Source: Sphingobacteriales bacterium 44-61
GTDB lineage: Bacteria > Bacteroidota > Bacteroidia > Chitinophagales > Chitinophagaceae
Direction: 5' to 3'
Assembly (NCBI GenBank): GCA_001898405.1
Contig: MKTW01000012.1
Span: 62,001-126,000 of the forward strand
DNA: 64,000 nucleotides
The position numbers and the translations under genes are program-made. Below, one piece after another: positions 51,807-61,140 of the stretch. Under the pieces are notes generated by a model. The model had not been told where the DNA came from and did not search any database. It worked only from the letters and a program-made list of their open reading frames with translations. Within the stretch, counting starts at the first letter, position 1; each line of letters begins with the position of its first letter.

Positions 51807-53447
51807 ATGAATACCTATATAAAAAGACTAAGCATAATGTTGGTTACTGCATTGACTCTTTTACTGCAGGCATGCCATAAGGATTTTTTAGAAGAAGTGC
51901 CGCTGTCCGATTACAGCAATGAAAGTGTACTTACTTCCGAAGCCGGCTTTAATACATTTATCACAGCATTGCATAAAGCAGCGCGTGATGAAATGGCTGC
52001 ACGGGATGGCTCAACCTATTTTTATATCATGCAGACATCAACGGATGTGGCATCCTTTGGCAACTCGTCCGTTAGTAGTAATAATTATGCGACTCTATTG
52101 ACGCCGACGGCGAATGCAGTGGGCTATGTATGGTCATGGGCTTACAATGATATGCTGCTCATCTCCAATACTATTATTGATTATGCAGAGCGGCCGGAAC
52201 TTGCGCATATCTGGTCAAGCGAAAAAGCGAAGAATGCTGTTATCGCTGAAGCAAAATTTTTCCGGGCCTATACGCATAATGTACTGGCTAATCTTTATGG
52301 CGATGTTCCCATTATCGATCGCATCTACACTTCTCCCAAAAATGATTTTGAACGGTCGCCGCGCGCCGACGTGCTTGATTTTGCAAGACAGGATCTCGAA
52401 TATGCTTCGCAATGGCTTCCTGAACTGGCTCCAAAGGAAGGACGTATTGTAAAAGCGGCTGCAGATCATTTGCTGGCGGAAGTGTATATCAGTCTTCAAC
52501 AATATGATAAGGCCATACAAAGTGCAGATAGAGTGATCAATTCCGGGTTGTATAAATTGATGACAGATCGTTTCGGTACAGAAAAGAACAAGCCCGGCGA
52601 TGTGTTTTCTGATCTCTTCCGGGATGGCAACCAGAACAGGAACAGCGGCAATCTGGAGTCCATCTATGTATGGCAGTTTGAAGACATCACCGTTGGAGGT
52701 CAGGGTGGAAGTAACGGAAATAACCGCTTGCGCAACTGGGGACCCTGGTATGAAAGACTGACAGATCCCGCAGGAAGATCCGGAATGGTGGTAGTGGACA
52801 GCCTTGGCAGGGGAACCGGACAAGTAAGGCCCAATCCTTATTTTATTTATGATATATGGGCGTCTGACTGGGATAAGGATATGAGAAACTCCGTTTACAA
52901 CATACGCAGGCAATTGCGTTATACCAATCCTGCTTCCACTTATTTCGGCCAGGTGGTGGGGCCAAGAACAACGGAGATAGATACCATGCAGAATATCTAT
53001 CCTTATCCGAGAAAGATCGAGGGCAATGTTGGTGCGTTGACCAATACCAGTACATCATGGTCGGGAAGAACTTTCCAGGATTTTATGGTGTACCGGCTGG
53101 CAGAAACATACCTGTTAAGAGCAGAAGCCTATTTCAGGAAAAATGACCTGGAGAATGCAGCAAAAGACATCAATATTGTTCGTGCAAGAGCGCATGCCAC
53201 ACCCGTTGATCCTTCGCAGGTAACAGAAGATTATATACTGGATGAAAGAGCCAGGGAGTTGATCACTGAGGAACCCCGCAGGAGAACACTGGTCAGAATG
53301 GGAAGACTGGTTGACAGGGTGAAGAAGTATTGCATCCGAGCGCTGACCAGGAACTCCATCGCAGAGTATCATCGCTGGTGGCCTATCCCGCAATCCGCCA
53401 TTGATGCCAATTCTGGTAAAGTAATGGAACAAACGGAAGGTTATTAA
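51807..53447 (+). CDS. SusD/RagB-family outer-membrane glycan-binding lipoprotein
   Basis: The 546-residue protein has a lipobox LLQAC (Cys23), then the SusD helical core and C-terminal SusD domain (YRLAETYLLRAEAYF, INIVRARA, DERARELITEEPRRR). It is the surface partner of the SusC protein encoded just upstream. The following propeller gene begins 13 bp later, so they are surely cotranscribed. Confidence 0.95.
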   Translation: MNTYIKRLSIMLVTALTLLLQACHKDFLEEVPLSDYSNESVLTSEAGFNTFITALHKAARDEMAARDGSTYFYIMQTSTDVASFGNSSVSSNNYATLLTPTANAVGYVWSWAYNDMLLISNTIIDYAERPELAHIWSSEKAKNAVIAEAKFFRAYTHNVLANLYGDVPIIDRIYTSPKNDFERSPRADVLDFARQDLEYASQWLPELAPKEGRIVKAAADHLLAEVYISLQQYDKAIQSADRVINSGLYKLMTDRFGTEKNKPGDVFSDLFRDGNQNRNSGNLESIYVWQFEDITVGGQGGSNGNNRLRNWGPWYERLTDPAGRSGMVVVDSLGRGTGQVRPNPYFIYDIWASDWDKDMRNSVYNIRRQLRYTNPASTYFGQVVGPRTTEIDTMQNIYPYPRKIEGNVGALTNTSTSWSGRTFQDFMVYRLAETYLLRAEAYFRKNDLENAAKDINIVRARAHATPVDPSQVTEDYILDERARELITEEPRRRTLVRMGRLVDRVKKYCIRALTRNSIAEYHRWWPIPQSAIDANSGKVMEQTEGY

Positions 53448-53460
53448 ACCAGAAGCAACC

Positions 53461-55020
53461 ATGTCGTTAATGCAATTTTTCCTGGAAAATATTACAACCC
53501 GCCTGGGAAGATATATCGTATGCCTTTCAGCGATGCTGCTGCCGGCTGTATTGTTTGCGCAGCCCTTTCATAAGCAGGAGGGTCTTGCCGTGGTTATGTC
53601 TGAAAAGGCCACTGCTTCGAAAGCGGCGAAGGGCAAAAGGATCTTTAGTGATAAGGGCCATGTGTTTGATCGCCTGCCTTCCTGGCTTGCAGGAATGGAT
53701 TATTTGCAGACATCGATGTTGGACAGTAATGCCATCATCCCTGTTACAGAAGGTGAAGTGTATATGATCACACCTGTTTCTGGTCAGCCGGGTTCGCAGG
53801 AAAAGCAGCTGTTATCAATGGGGTTTGTGCAAACAGCAGATGCATCATTCAAATTGTTCAGGGAGCAGCGGCAAAAGATCGGTGTGTTCAAAAAATGGAT
53901 TGCTTTTGAAAAATTCAGGCTTGGCCATATCAGCTATGAAGGATGGGCCGTTCCATTTTTTCAAAACAAGGAATTACCATCCGTTTCCACACCGGCAAAG
54001 TTTATATGGATGCCTGGTGACAATTATGCAAAAGATACAAGACGCTGGCAGGGCTGCCCTTCCATCGAAAAAACAGGCAAGCGTCTATGGGGCGCCTGGT
54101 TTTCTGGCGGCGACAGGGAGCCTGATGCAGGTAATTATGGTATCGTTTCCTATAGCAATGATGGTAAAACATGGATAGATCCTGCCTTAATCATTTATCA
54201 CCCGGATACAAGTGTAAGGGTGATGGACACCGAGCTTTGGAAAGACCCTGATGGAAGGTTATGGGTATTCTGGACACAGAACACCGGCCCGAAAGGTTTT
54301 GATGGTTTATGGGGCACCTGGGCCATGCACACCGGTAATCCTGAAGCCGACAGGCCGGATTGGTCGTCTCCACAGCGTTTGTGTGATGGACTGACGAGGA
54401 ACAAGCCGGTGGTATTATCCAGTGGCGAATGGTTATTGCCTTCTTATAACTGGATCGATCATCAGAGCGCGCTGTATATATCGAAAGATAAAGGTAATAG
54501 CTGGGCTTTACAGGGTGGCCCTGTCAACAAACCGGTCGATAATTTCTATGAACATATGTGCGTGGAATTGAAGAACGGAGATGTATGGCTGCTGCAGCGG
54601 AATATCCAATCAGGCATTTCCAAAGATAAAGGCACAACCTGGTCTCCGCTTGATTCATTGCAGGGAATGGCATCTGCCAATTCAAGGTTATACATCGGCC
54701 GGCTGCGATCCGGGAGGTTGCTGCTGATCTACAATAATGACGCAAATAATAAACGTAAAGATCTTACTGCCTTTCTTTCTGATGATGATGGAAAGTCATG
54801 GCCTTACCGGTTAATGCTTGATGAAAGGGATGAGGTTTCTTATCCTGAAGCGGTACAGGATGAAGATGGCAGGATATACGTTTGTTATGACAGATCCAGA
54901 GCAGGAGAAAAGGAGATCCTGCTCGCGATCATTACTGAAGAAGATATCCTGAAAGGTGATCTTGTTTCGGAGAGCTCTGAAAAGAAGAGAATCGTTAGCA
55001 AAGTAAAAAGTCGAAAATAA
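53461..55020 (+). CDS. Sialidase-like six-bladed propeller protein with four Asp boxes
   Basis: The 519-residue protein has a long N-terminal region with signal peptide (core about 17-34) and a unique domain (35-175). A sialidase-type propeller (PF13088-like, about 180-500) follows with four Asp boxes: SNDGKTW (232-238), SKDKGNSW (341-348), SKDKGTTW (387-394) and SDDDGKSW (440-447). The closing VSYPEAVQDEDGRIYVCYD segment is typical of this group. GH33-type enzymes release sialic acids, Kdo or related ulosonic acids. I cannot confirm the catalytic Arg triad and Tyr/Glu pair by eye, so activity is uncertain. Context with an acid transporter and a 2-keto-acid aldolase supports an acidic sugar. 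Confidence 0.78.
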   Translation: MSLMQFFLENITTRLGRYIVCLSAMLLPAVLFAQPFHKQEGLAVVMSEKATASKAAKGKRIFSDKGHVFDRLPSWLAGMDYLQTSMLDSNAIIPVTEGEVYMITPVSGQPGSQEKQLLSMGFVQTADASFKLFREQRQKIGVFKKWIAFEKFRLGHISYEGWAVPFFQNKELPSVSTPAKFIWMPGDNYAKDTRRWQGCPSIEKTGKRLWGAWFSGGDREPDAGNYGIVSYSNDGKTWIDPALIIYHPDTSVRVMDTELWKDPDGRLWVFWTQNTGPKGFDGLWGTWAMHTGNPEADRPDWSSPQRLCDGLTRNKPVVLSSGEWLLPSYNWIDHQSALYISKDKGNSWALQGGPVNKPVDNFYEHMCVELKNGDVWLLQRNIQSGISKDKGTTWSPLDSLQGMASANSRLYIGRLRSGRLLLIYNNDANNKRKDLTAFLSDDDGKSWPYRLMLDERDEVSYPEAVQDEDGRIYVCYDRSRAGEKEILLAIITEEDILKGDLVSESSEKKRIVSKVKSRK

Positions 55021-55051
55021 AAAAGCTTTCGTCAAGCTAAAAAAAGAAAAC

Positions 55052-56338
55052 ATGAACAGAACTGGCGTCAATAACAGTTTGCTTTATATCGGATGTATTA
55101 TCCTGTTGTGTTCCTGCGCCTGCGGTAAAAAGGTTTTTCAGGGAACCGATAGTCCGGATAATAAAACAACTGAAATAAAGGTTGGCTCAAGGACCATCAC
55201 TACAGATAAGTTCACTAAAAAGGGAACACCAGTTGTTCCGATGTGGAAAGCTCCTATGGCAACCGTGGATCTCCGCCATGGCGCAGGCTTTCCCGTTTTG
55301 AACAGCGCAGAGCATACTGTTGTGTGGGCGCCCGCAATGAAAGAAGAAGGCGCTTATAATCACTATGCCTGCCTCATCAACTATAAAGGAACTTTCTATG
55401 CGATGTGGGGCAACCATCCATTGGGAGAAGATGCGCCAGGACAGCGCGTATTGTTTTCAACTTCTACTGCCTGGGGGCAATGGTCGCAGCCGAAGGAACT
55501 GTTTGCAGCGCCGGGCCCGGTATTGCCCCGGTCTGAAGATGGTATTCATCTTAAGCCGGACAGATGGGCGATCATTGATGATGAGCTCTATGCCGTTGTG
55601 TTTGTACATGGTGCCGGCAGATATCCTATTGCCAGGAAGGTGGGGCCGGATGGAACATTGGGTGATCCTTTCCTTGTGGAAGCTTTGCCCGCTAACGGTT
55701 CTTTGCCGGTATACATGCAAGGGCAGGACCTGAATGTGCTGAAGCCTCTTGCAGCTAAGATCACTGATTGGTATGTAAAGAATGACCAGATCAGCTGGTG
55801 GGCTGATGCTGCAAAAGGCGTACCGCGTAAAGCAATAGATGGATCAAGCCTGATCGAAAGCTTTATGTACCGGACCAAAGAGGATGAACAGGTGGTGATG
55901 CTTCGCAACTGGGGAACACCCAGCAACCCGGTGCATAATAACCGCATGTACGTGAGTTTTAAAAAAGGATCCGGCGGTTGGGCCACTCCTTATCCTACCG
56001 ATATTCCTGATGCACCCAGCAGGGCGCAGGCGATCCGGCTGGAAGATGGCCGAATATTATTGATAGGCAGTCAGAATGTAACGCATTTTGATGCTGCCCT
56101 GTACCTCGATCGTGATCCTATCACCATTTCTATCAGCAAGAATGGTTATGTATTCGATAAAGTGTATGCGCTGAGAACAGGTTCGCCTTCCACTTTCCGG
56201 TTCCAGGGAGTTGGAGGAAGAAACCCGGGATATGCTTATTCAAGCTCTGTTGTTCATAACGGCTTTTTATATACCCTTTATTCGATAGGAAAGGAAGATA
56301 TGGCTATTTCAAGAGTATCGTTAAGTGAGTTAAAATAA
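55052..56338 (+). CDS. Sialidase-superfamily propeller lipoprotein
   Basis: The 428-residue protein has a lipoprotein signal (Cys22 or Cys24 in LLCSCACG) and a beta-propeller core of BNR type without canonical Asp boxes. Segments such as YACLINYKGTFYAMWGNHP, RVLFSTSTAWGQWS and ISISKNGYVFDKVYALR mark successive blades. It belongs with exo-alpha-sialidase-superfamily proteins of unknown substrate. It is 31 bp after the first propeller gene and 12 bp before the third. It may act with them on different linkages or bind ligand at the outer membrane. Confidence 0.7.
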   Translation: MNRTGVNNSLLYIGCIILLCSCACGKKVFQGTDSPDNKTTEIKVGSRTITTDKFTKKGTPVVPMWKAPMATVDLRHGAGFPVLNSAEHTVVWAPAMKEEGAYNHYACLINYKGTFYAMWGNHPLGEDAPGQRVLFSTSTAWGQWSQPKELFAAPGPVLPRSEDGIHLKPDRWAIIDDELYAVVFVHGAGRYPIARKVGPDGTLGDPFLVEALPANGSLPVYMQGQDLNVLKPLAAKITDWYVKNDQISWWADAAKGVPRKAIDGSSLIESFMYRTKEDEQVVMLRNWGTPSNPVHNNRMYVSFKKGSGGWATPYPTDIPDAPSRAQAIRLEDGRILLIGSQNVTHFDAALYLDRDPITISISKNGYVFDKVYALRTGSPSTFRFQGVGGRNPGYAYSSSVVHNGFLYTLYSIGKEDMAISRVSLSELK

Positions 56339-56350
56339 GAGGAAGTTATT

Positions 56351-58072
56351 ATGGTGAATTATTTTTTTATAAAACCATTGGCTATTTTAAAGATCATAAC
56401 AGGCATGCTCTGCGGTTGTATCTGCCTTAATGCGATTGCACAGGAAGCAAAGACGATAACCGCAAAAGATACATTGCCGAACGGCATTGTACTGCCTGCC
56501 GACTGGCCTCCCAAAACGGAAGATCCATTGTCCGCCGCCCCGATGCGTGTTCCTTACCTTGAGCAGCCGCCTGCTGTTATTCCCATCAATACCGGCAGGC
56601 AATTGTTCGTGGATGATTTCCTTATTGCATCCACCGATCTGCAACGGGTGTTTCACCAGGCAAATAAATACCAGGCTAATCCTGTTTTCTTTCCTGAAAC
56701 AAAAGAAGAATTGTCTGGTGCATTTGACAACAGTGCCGTTACCTATCTCGGACAGGGAGGAGTGTTCTTTGATTCCAGGGAGCGTCTTTTCAAAATGTTC
56801 TATACAGCAGGCTGGCGTGGAGGATTGGCCATGGCGACAAGTAAAAACCTGGTGAACTGGCAAAGGCCTGATCTCGGATTGGCGGGCGGGAATATTATTA
56901 TACCCCCAGGCCCTCAGTTGGCAGGAGGTGATAATGCCATAATGGTAGATCTTCAAACAACCGATTCAACACAACGATACAAAGCAGTTATTGAAAGGCT
57001 GGTAGATGGCAATTGGGCGACAAATTACAATAGTAAAGGAGCAAGCCCGACTCATACACTGCATACCTCTGCTGACGGAAGGATCTGGTCGCAGGGTGTT
57101 GAAATGGGCCGCGCCTCCGATTACACGTCTTTCTTTTATAATCCTTTCAGGAGTGTGTGGGTTTTCAGCATCAAAAGGAATACAAAAAGAGGAAGGGCAA
57201 GGTATTATACGGAAAGCAAAGATTTTATCAGGAATATGGATTGGGATAGTTCCGTGTATTGGGTAGGGGCTGATTCACTGGACAAGCCTGATGAACAGAT
57301 CGGCGACCCGGCGCAGTTATATAGTTTAAATGCTATTGCTTATGAAAGCATCATGCTGGGAGAGTTTTATATCCATTTAGGTCCATCCAATCAAGTATGT
57401 GAAGAAGGGAAATTTCCCAAGATCACTGAACTGAAACTGGGATTTAGCCGGGATGGGTTTTACTGGCACCGCCCTGACCGAAATGCTTTCATTGCCCCCA
57501 CACGCAAGGAAGGTGATTGGGACCGCGCTTACCTGCATGGTACAATGGGTGTTTGTCTCGTGATGGGTGATTCATTATGGTTTCCTTATTGCGGCTACTC
57601 CGGCGTTGCACCGGATGGGGCAAGAGGAATGTACACCGGCGCCAGCGTTGGCATGGCCACGCTGCGAAGGGATGGTTTTGCTTCTATGGAAGCGGGTAAT
57701 AAGAAAGGAGTGCTACTGACCAGGCCGGTTACTTTTTCCGGGAAATATTTATTCGTGAACGTCGATTGCGCTGCAGGTGAACTGATGGTGGAAGTGTTGG
57801 ATGAAAAAGGAAAGAAGATCAAAGGCTTTGCGGCAGCAGATTGCAAACCGGTAAGCACCAACAGCACATTGCAACAGGTGACATGGAAGAATAATGCTGA
57901 CCTGTCTTCGCTCGCCGGTAAAAACGTCCGCTTTAAATTTCATTTGAGGAATGGAAAGATCTATTCGTTCTGGGTGAGTCCGGATGAAAGCGGTGCCAGT
58001 TACGGTTATCTGGGTGCAGGAGGTCCTGGCTATGACGGCGTGATCGATGATAAAGGATCGAAAGCCTATTAA
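56351..58072 (+). CDS. Secreted GH32/GH43-like five-bladed propeller glycosidase candidate
   Basis: The 573-residue protein has a signal peptide (about 1-30). The propeller region starts with RQLFVDDFLIA and VFHQANKYQANPVF, a pattern shared by many uncharacterised proteins related to GH32/GH43/GH68 propellers. The blades include FKMFYTAGWRGGLAMATSKNLVNW and ELKLGFSRDGFYWHRP. A C-terminal beta-sandwich follows (about 450-560; LFVNVDCAAGELMVEVLDEKG). Acidic residues that could be catalytic (Asp in VDD; Glu/Asp in later blades) are present but not proven. It is the third consecutive propeller protein of the operon. Confidence 0.72.
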   Translation: MVNYFFIKPLAILKIITGMLCGCICLNAIAQEAKTITAKDTLPNGIVLPADWPPKTEDPLSAAPMRVPYLEQPPAVIPINTGRQLFVDDFLIASTDLQRVFHQANKYQANPVFFPETKEELSGAFDNSAVTYLGQGGVFFDSRERLFKMFYTAGWRGGLAMATSKNLVNWQRPDLGLAGGNIIIPPGPQLAGGDNAIMVDLQTTDSTQRYKAVIERLVDGNWATNYNSKGASPTHTLHTSADGRIWSQGVEMGRASDYTSFFYNPFRSVWVFSIKRNTKRGRARYYTESKDFIRNMDWDSSVYWVGADSLDKPDEQIGDPAQLYSLNAIAYESIMLGEFYIHLGPSNQVCEEGKFPKITELKLGFSRDGFYWHRPDRNAFIAPTRKEGDWDRAYLHGTMGVCLVMGDSLWFPYCGYSGVAPDGARGMYTGASVGMATLRRDGFASMEAGNKKGVLLTRPVTFSGKYLFVNVDCAAGELMVEVLDEKGKKIKGFAAADCKPVSTNSTLQQVTWKNNADLSSLAGKNVRFKFHLRNGKIYSFWVSPDESGASYGYLGAGGPGYDGVIDDKGSKAY

Positions 58073-58132
58073 GCACGCAACAGGATGCATTGACTGAATT
58101 GAATTTCATTATTCTAAAACGCCGGTTTTTTA

Positions 58133-59218
58133 ATGAGACTTTATAAAACATTTTATTTTCTCGCAGCATTATGTGTATTGGCTGCTTTGGTCCTGCTGAT
58201 AACAGGCAATAAGGAACTGGCAGCTCCTGCCATCATCCTCTTCTTCATTACGCTTTCCATCGCCTTCCAGGGAAGCCGTTCGCTGAAAGGGTTCAGCTAC
58301 ACAATGGTGGTGTTGGCATCGGTTTCCGCTGCATTGTTCTATCCTGCGCTGTTCAGGAAATGGGGCAATTTTGACCTCGCTGTCCTGATCGTGCCGCTGA
58401 TCCAACTGATCATGTTCGGGATGGGAACTTCCATGAGCTTCCGCGATTTTATAGGTGTGGTCAAATCGCCGAAAGGCGTGATCATCGGGGTGGTCAGTCA
58501 TTTCCTGATCATGCCGTTGCTGGGATTTCTGCTGGCATATCTTAGTGGCCTGCCGCCTGAAATAGCTGCCGGTATTGTGCTGATTGGCTGCTCTCCGAAT
58601 GGAATGGCCTCAAACGTGATCGCTTACCTGGCCCGGGCCAATGTAGCTTTATCAGTTACCATCACGGCGATCTCCACTTCGCTCGCACCTTTCTTAACGC
58701 CTTTGCTGATGAAATTGCTTGCCGGTCAGTTTATCGAGATCGATGCCTGGCACATGATGATGGAGATCATGAAGATGGTGATCGCTCCCATAGCAGCGGG
58801 CTTATTGTTCAACCATTTTTTTACCGGCAAATTCAAGTGGCTTGATAAAACGATGCCGTATGTGTCCATGTTTGGTGTGGCGTTCTCGATCGTTGTCATT
58901 GCTGCAGCGGGGAGGGATAACCTTCTTTCGATCGGCCCGGTCCTTTTATTGATCGTGCTGGTCCATAATCTTACGGGTTATCTGCTTGGCTACTGGTCGG
59001 CCCGTTTATTTAAAATGAATGAAAAGGATTGCCGCACTGTTGCAATAGAAGTGGGCATGCAGAATGGCGGCCTTGCAACAGGGATTGCAAAGAGCCTGGG
59101 CAAACTGGCCACACTGGGCCTTGCGCCGGCTGTGTTCGGTCCATTAATGAACGTTACCGGATCTATCCTGGCTTCCTGGTGGCATAAAAAAACTCCGAAA
59201 GATGAAATCGAATCATAG
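58133..59218 (+). CDS. BASS-family (bile acid:sodium symporter-like) transporter
   Basis: The 361-residue inner-membrane protein has about 10-11 membrane segments. The core motif GCSPNGMASNVIAYLARANVALSVT matches the conserved sodium-site region of the BASS family, followed by a second crossover region around VAIEVGMQNGGLATG. Two extra hydrophobic segments lie at the N terminus (1-55). BASS proteins carry organic anions (bile acids, pyruvate, pantoate and others) with sodium. In this operon it most likely takes up the acidic sugar or 2-keto acid released by the propeller enzymes. Its last 17 bases overlap the kinase gene. Confidence 0.88.
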   Translation: MRLYKTFYFLAALCVLAALVLLITGNKELAAPAIILFFITLSIAFQGSRSLKGFSYTMVVLASVSAALFYPALFRKWGNFDLAVLIVPLIQLIMFGMGTSMSFRDFIGVVKSPKGVIIGVVSHFLIMPLLGFLLAYLSGLPPEIAAGIVLIGCSPNGMASNVIAYLARANVALSVTITAISTSLAPFLTPLLMKLLAGQFIEIDAWHMMMEIMKMVIAPIAAGLLFNHFFTGKFKWLDKTMPYVSMFGVAFSIVVIAAAGRDNLLSIGPVLLLIVLVHNLTGYLLGYWSARLFKMNEKDCRTVAIEVGMQNGGLATGIAKSLGKLATLGLAPAVFGPLMNVTGSILASWWHKKTPKDEIES

Positions 59219-60296
59219 AAAGAATATTTACTACTGGAAATCAGACAGACCCTATGTAGACGGAAACGTGCAGGACCTTGATACAGCACATATGGCAGAC
59301 CTGGTGGATCAGCTTTCCAATTATCTCTCTACCACCTTCAGGCATGATTTGATACAATTGAAGCCTGCAGGCGGTCAGGGTAATCATATTACATTCCTCG
59401 CTGCCTATCCCAACAGCACTTATTTTGTGCGCGTGGAGAATGGCCCGGAGAGAGATGATTATATGGATGTTGAATCAGCCGTGTTGCGGAAAGTTCATGA
59501 GATCGGCATTCCTTCTCCGAAAGTATTTCATTCGGACAACACAAGGGCCAAAGTTCCGTTTGCCGTCCAGGTGATCGAGTATATCAATAGCAAGGACCTG
59601 AATGAACTGGAAAAAGAAGGCCGGCTTGATATGCTGGCCATAACGGAAAGCATTGGGAAATATGTCGCCCAATGGCAGCAGATCGCATTTCCGGGATTTG
59701 GCCTTTTTGATCCGGCAGCTTTGCTGGAAAGGGGTGTGCTGGAAGGATACCATACTGCTTACCGTGATTATTTCTTTTTGAACTGGGAGATGCATCTTGA
59801 TTATCTCTGCAAAAAATTATTCCTTGACGAAAAGCAACTGGCTGAGATAAAAGAACTGGTGGGCCATTACCAGCACCTGCTGGATATTCCGCAGGGCTGC
59901 CTCGTGCATAAGGACCTGGCATTATGGAATATCCTGGGAGAAACGAATGCTATTCACGCGTTCATTGACTGGAGTGATACCATTTCCGGCGATGTGATGG
60001 ATGATATTTCCCTGCTGGGCTGCTTTCATACAGGCCGGGAACTGATGAGTATGCTGAAGGGATATGCAAGCGTGAAAGCGCTGCCCGAACAATATGAGAA
60101 CAGGTTCTGGCTGCACCTGCTCCGCAACATCATTTTCAAAGCGGTGATCCGTGTAAAAGGCAATTACTTCAGCAAGCCCGACAGTTTTTTCATGAATAAT
60201 GCAAAGAGCAGTACCGATCTGAAGACCTTCACGCTGGAGCGCATTTCAATTGCCTGTGAAGGACTGAAAGGGAAAAAGAAAATTGAAGACCTTTAA
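59202..60296 (+). CDS. APH-fold small-molecule kinase
   Basis: The 364-residue cytosolic protein has the aminoglycoside-phosphotransferase/choline-kinase fold: nucleotide-loop region AGGQGNHITF, a catalytic loop His236-Lys-Asp238 ... Asn243 (VHKDLALWN) and metal Asp256 in FIDWSD. Members phosphorylate antibiotics, choline, homoserine, methylthioribose and other small alcohols. Nothing suggests antibiotic resistance: it is embedded in a catabolic operon, overlapping the transporter gene by 17 bp (translational coupling) and preceding an aldolase by 9 bp. A sugar-acid kinase role is inferred. Confidence 0.82.
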   Translation: MKSNHRKNIYYWKSDRPYVDGNVQDLDTAHMADLVDQLSNYLSTTFRHDLIQLKPAGGQGNHITFLAAYPNSTYFVRVENGPERDDYMDVESAVLRKVHEIGIPSPKVFHSDNTRAKVPFAVQVIEYINSKDLNELEKEGRLDMLAITESIGKYVAQWQQIAFPGFGLFDPAALLERGVLEGYHTAYRDYFFLNWEMHLDYLCKKLFLDEKQLAEIKELVGHYQHLLDIPQGCLVHKDLALWNILGETNAIHAFIDWSDTISGDVMDDISLLGCFHTGRELMSMLKGYASVKALPEQYENRFWLHLLRNIIFKAVIRVKGNYFSKPDSFFMNNAKSSTDLKTFTLERISIACEGLKGKKKIEDL

Positions 60297-60305
60297 AGAC
60301 TACTG

Positions 60306-61082
60306 ATGAAAAAAACAAACGACTTCCGCCAACTGGATTACACGCCTGGGTCATTTTTAACGATCGGCTCACCGGTGGTAACGGAAATTGCAGCGCAATA
60401 TCCTTTTACGTGGCTCCTGCTTGATATGGAACATGGAGGATTTACTGAAAGCAATCTTATTGATCACCTGAGGGTGTTAACGCAGACCGGCATACTGAGC
60501 ATTGTGCGAATACCAGCGGCAGACCCAGCTTTGATCAGCAGGGTACTTGATGCAGGGGCAGATGGCATCATGCTTCCGCATGTTGTTTCAGCAGAGCAGG
60601 TTGAAGCCTGTAAAAAGATGATGTATTACCTGCCGGAAGGCAAAAGAGGCTTTTCTTCATCTGTAAGACAGTTTGCCTATGGCACCAATGCTCCGCAGGA
60701 TATTGCAGAAATTGACAAGCCCTTATTATTTGCACAGATAGAAGATGTGGAAGGCGTATTGGAGGCAAATAAGATCGCATCAGTCGATGGCGTTGATGTG
60801 CTGTTTGTGGGTCCTGCGGACCTTAAGCTGGCGTTAAAATATCATGCGTCTGAATTAAACTACGAAGAAGCCCTGCGGAAAGTGGCTCATGCGGCCATTG
60901 CCAGCAACAAGAAGGGAGGATTGCTCGTCAGGGATAAAGCAGCGATCGGGCAGATGAGGCAACTTGGCTATAGCTGTATCGCCATAGATTCTGATATGGC
61001 GATCCTGCGTGCAGGATATGAGGCGATAAAACATTTCGCCGGTATTTTTTCTCTTATTTTGATTTGTTGGGGAATGGTGTGA
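60306..61082 (+). CDS. HpcH/HpaI-type class II 2-keto-acid aldolase
   Basis: The 258-residue protein carries the complete active site of the HpaI/GarL group: catalytic His43 in DMEHGG, Arg68 in IVRIP, and metal ligands Glu146 (AQIED) and Asp172 (GPADL), each offset by only two or three from the E. coli HpaI positions 45/70/149/175. These enzymes cleave 4-hydroxy-2-keto acids such as 2-keto-3-deoxy sugar acids to pyruvate plus an aldehyde, using Mg or Mn. The C-terminal end (last ~12 residues) is unusually hydrophobic. It ends the operon and is the strongest evidence that the imported compound is converted to a 2-keto-3-deoxy acid. Confidence 0.9.
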   Translation: MKKTNDFRQLDYTPGSFLTIGSPVVTEIAAQYPFTWLLLDMEHGGFTESNLIDHLRVLTQTGILSIVRIPAADPALISRVLDAGADGIMLPHVVSAEQVEACKKMMYYLPEGKRGFSSSVRQFAYGTNAPQDIAEIDKPLLFAQIEDVEGVLEANKIASVDGVDVLFVGPADLKLALKYHASELNYEEALRKVAHAAIASNKKGGLLVRDKAAIGQMRQLGYSCIAIDSDMAILRAGYEAIKHFAGIFSLILICWGMV

Positions 61083-61140
61083 TTTTAGTACTTAACCACG
61101 CCACCCTGCGCCGGCATACTGGTATTTGCTATCGGGTCAT

